64,000 nt of DNA from Sweltsa coloradensis (Eukaryota; Arthropoda; Insecta; Plecoptera; Chloroperlidae), in NCBI GenBank assembly GCA_024449915.1, contig JAMZAV010000310.1, positions 558,001 to 622,000 on the forward strand, read 5' to 3'. The position numbers and the translations under genes were made by a program. Position 1 is the first letter of the stretch. Each line of letters begins with the position of its first letter. This document shows positions 62,691-64,000 of this stretch, piece after piece. The notes beneath the pieces are model-generated. The model did no database searches. It worked only from the letters and a program-made list of their open reading frames with translations, and was not told the origin of the DNA.

Positions 62691-63847
62691 TTTAATTCCA
62701 TATGTGTCTCAGACCCAGAACCCGGTATCTTTGAGATGATATTATCATATTCGTATGTACCAGTAGAATGATGTGATCCCTACCGTTACCTTCCGCGTTT
62801 TTGTGGTGTCCCGGATATTTGTTTTAGTTCAAGGTACGGGACGGAAGGGACGCTAGATAATTTTCCTGTGCACCGCAAAGGTATTTTAATAAATAAACCT
62901 ATTGTATAAAAAAAGGTTTTAATAGCCAGGCTGAAAATGCTTCCCTTATGAAATATTACTAACTCTTCCCCGTTCTAACTCATTCTAACTTAAGGTTTAT
63001 CAAAACTTCACATTCTATTACCCCAGCTCGCAAGCTCATAAATATGAGACTTGTAAGTCCGGTATCAATCACGTCAACCCGAAATATCCTTCTCACTCCG
63101 TCAAACGATGAAGAATCTCGCTGACCCGTGTTTAGGTACGTTGTTTCTCGTGTATGGTTATGTGTGGTGCTTGCTCTCTGCTCTCACCCCCGCGAGTCGC
63201 GACCACGAGGGCGGACCGACCTGGGACCATCTGCTGCTCGCTCGGCCCGTCCATGTTCCCGACGTGACGTAACGTGGCGTCATGGCCCGCGGCGTTCCCT
63301 CACAATCTGGATCTATCCATCTCGCCCCCCCCCCCCTCTCTCTCTCTCTTGCGGAGCACAGGGTATTCAAAAACTTGGCGTTTTAAATGTAAGATGGATT
63401 ATATTGTCTAGAATCGATCTATAAATTCTCCAGAGTGGGCCATTGTAACGAGACAGCGCGATGATAAATTGACACGGACACATCGATTGAGGATAATTCA
63501 TGTTAGAAAGTCTCGTTCCTTCTTTATTCCCAACTGAGGACTCATAATGGCGAACCTAAAAATGAAATGACTTTCGAAAAGTAATAAATTGTATGTAAGT
63601 CAAACCTTAGAGTTGTGTTCTTATAAAATTGGTCGGTGAAACTTATCACAAGTATTGCCACGGTTGTAATCTGTCCCTTCCAGCTCAGTAGAGATTTCGA
63701 AGATTCGGAAACGGCATCGTCCCAAATTAACTTGAGTAACGTTTGGACTCGGGAGTAAAGGTATAAGGGGTTAACTTATAGAAAGGGAATCGGTATCGTA
63801 AGATTTGGTAGGAGGGCCATTACCTAAAACCTTGACTACTTTATAGC

Positions 63848-63898
63848 CAGGAAGTTAAGCAAACTCGGACGTGGTCAGGGGTAGAGTGGGTGACCGCT
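63848..63898 (+). repeat. 5S rRNA-like fragment
   Basis: gaagttaagcaaactcgga, cgtggtcagg and gtgggtgaccg follow the order and spacing of the internal control region of 5S rRNA. The 5' half of a 5S gene is not recognisable upstream, so it is a pseudogene fragment or the head of a 5S-derived SINE. Confidence 0.55.
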
Positions 63899-64000
63899 CT
63901 GCCCTGAAACTCACGTGTATCACTGGTTATAGCAGATGGAGGGTTCGAGAGCTAGTGTAACGGCTTCGTTCTCCTCGACGTCTGCTCGGCAGTCCGGGTT

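Larger units (their letters stand above)
54636..63849. other. Presumed N-cadherin intron
   Basis: No continuation of the cadherin repeats is found up to the window end, so the next exon is beyond it or too short for me to see. Contains hAT-type MITEs (57548, 58340, 62424), G runs (e.g. 54957-54973), an AT microsatellite at 59560-59583 and a CT run near 63332-63351. Confidence 0.5.

Overview
This is a eukaryotic nuclear window and almost certainly arthropod. It carries an intron-split RR-type (chitin-binding, pro-resilin-like) cuticle protein gene with a TATA box and a TCAGT initiator, and the 5' coding exon of an arthropod-type N-cadherin. It also holds two conserved housekeeping genes, ITPA and prohibitin-1. 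A crustacean looks more likely than an insect (AT-rich, repeat-dense introns, pro-resilin-like RR protein, abundant TAGGCCTA palindromes), but that is inference. Only four protein-coding genes can be supported; the rest is intron and intergenic DNA packed with non-autonomous transposons.

Layout. 1-6.2 kb: a repeat cluster with Helitron-like termini, a ~128 bp tandem array, a 410 bp palindrome and a perfect 21 bp hairpin. 6.27-8.88 kb (+): cuticle gene, three coding exons. 9.4-12.6 kb: a second composite repeat with a matching palindrome, then small TIR elements. 12.86-15.71 kb (-): ITPA, three coding exons. 16.2-21.2 kb: a Helitron-like copy, tRNA-like sequences and a hAT-type element. 21.69-35.67 kb (-): prohibitin-1, six coding exons. 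Its introns hold a three-deep nest of hAT-type elements, another hAT-type element, a piggyBac-type MITE, a LINE fragment, duplicated blocks and a foldback MITE. 37.9-44.75 kb: a LINE fragment and two Helitron-like copies. 44.75-53.15 kb: mostly featureless, with a possible N-cadherin promoter near 48.35 kb. 53.15-54.64 kb (+): the N-cadherin coding exon. 54.6-64 kb: presumably a long N-cadherin intron with more hAT-type MITEs and a 5S rRNA-like fragment.

The four genes do not form a pathway. ITPA (nucleotide-pool cleaning) and prohibitin (mitochondrial inner-membrane scaffold) are unrelated housekeeping genes on the minus strand; the cuticle and cadherin genes are developmental genes on the plus strand. 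I found no convincing new protein system. The most informative signals are in the repeats: element insertions dated relative to one another by exact target-site duplications, a CTAG-ended family with internal ~160 bp arrays, and duplicated intronic blocks in prohibitin that repeatedly carry GCCAT and CCAAT motifs.
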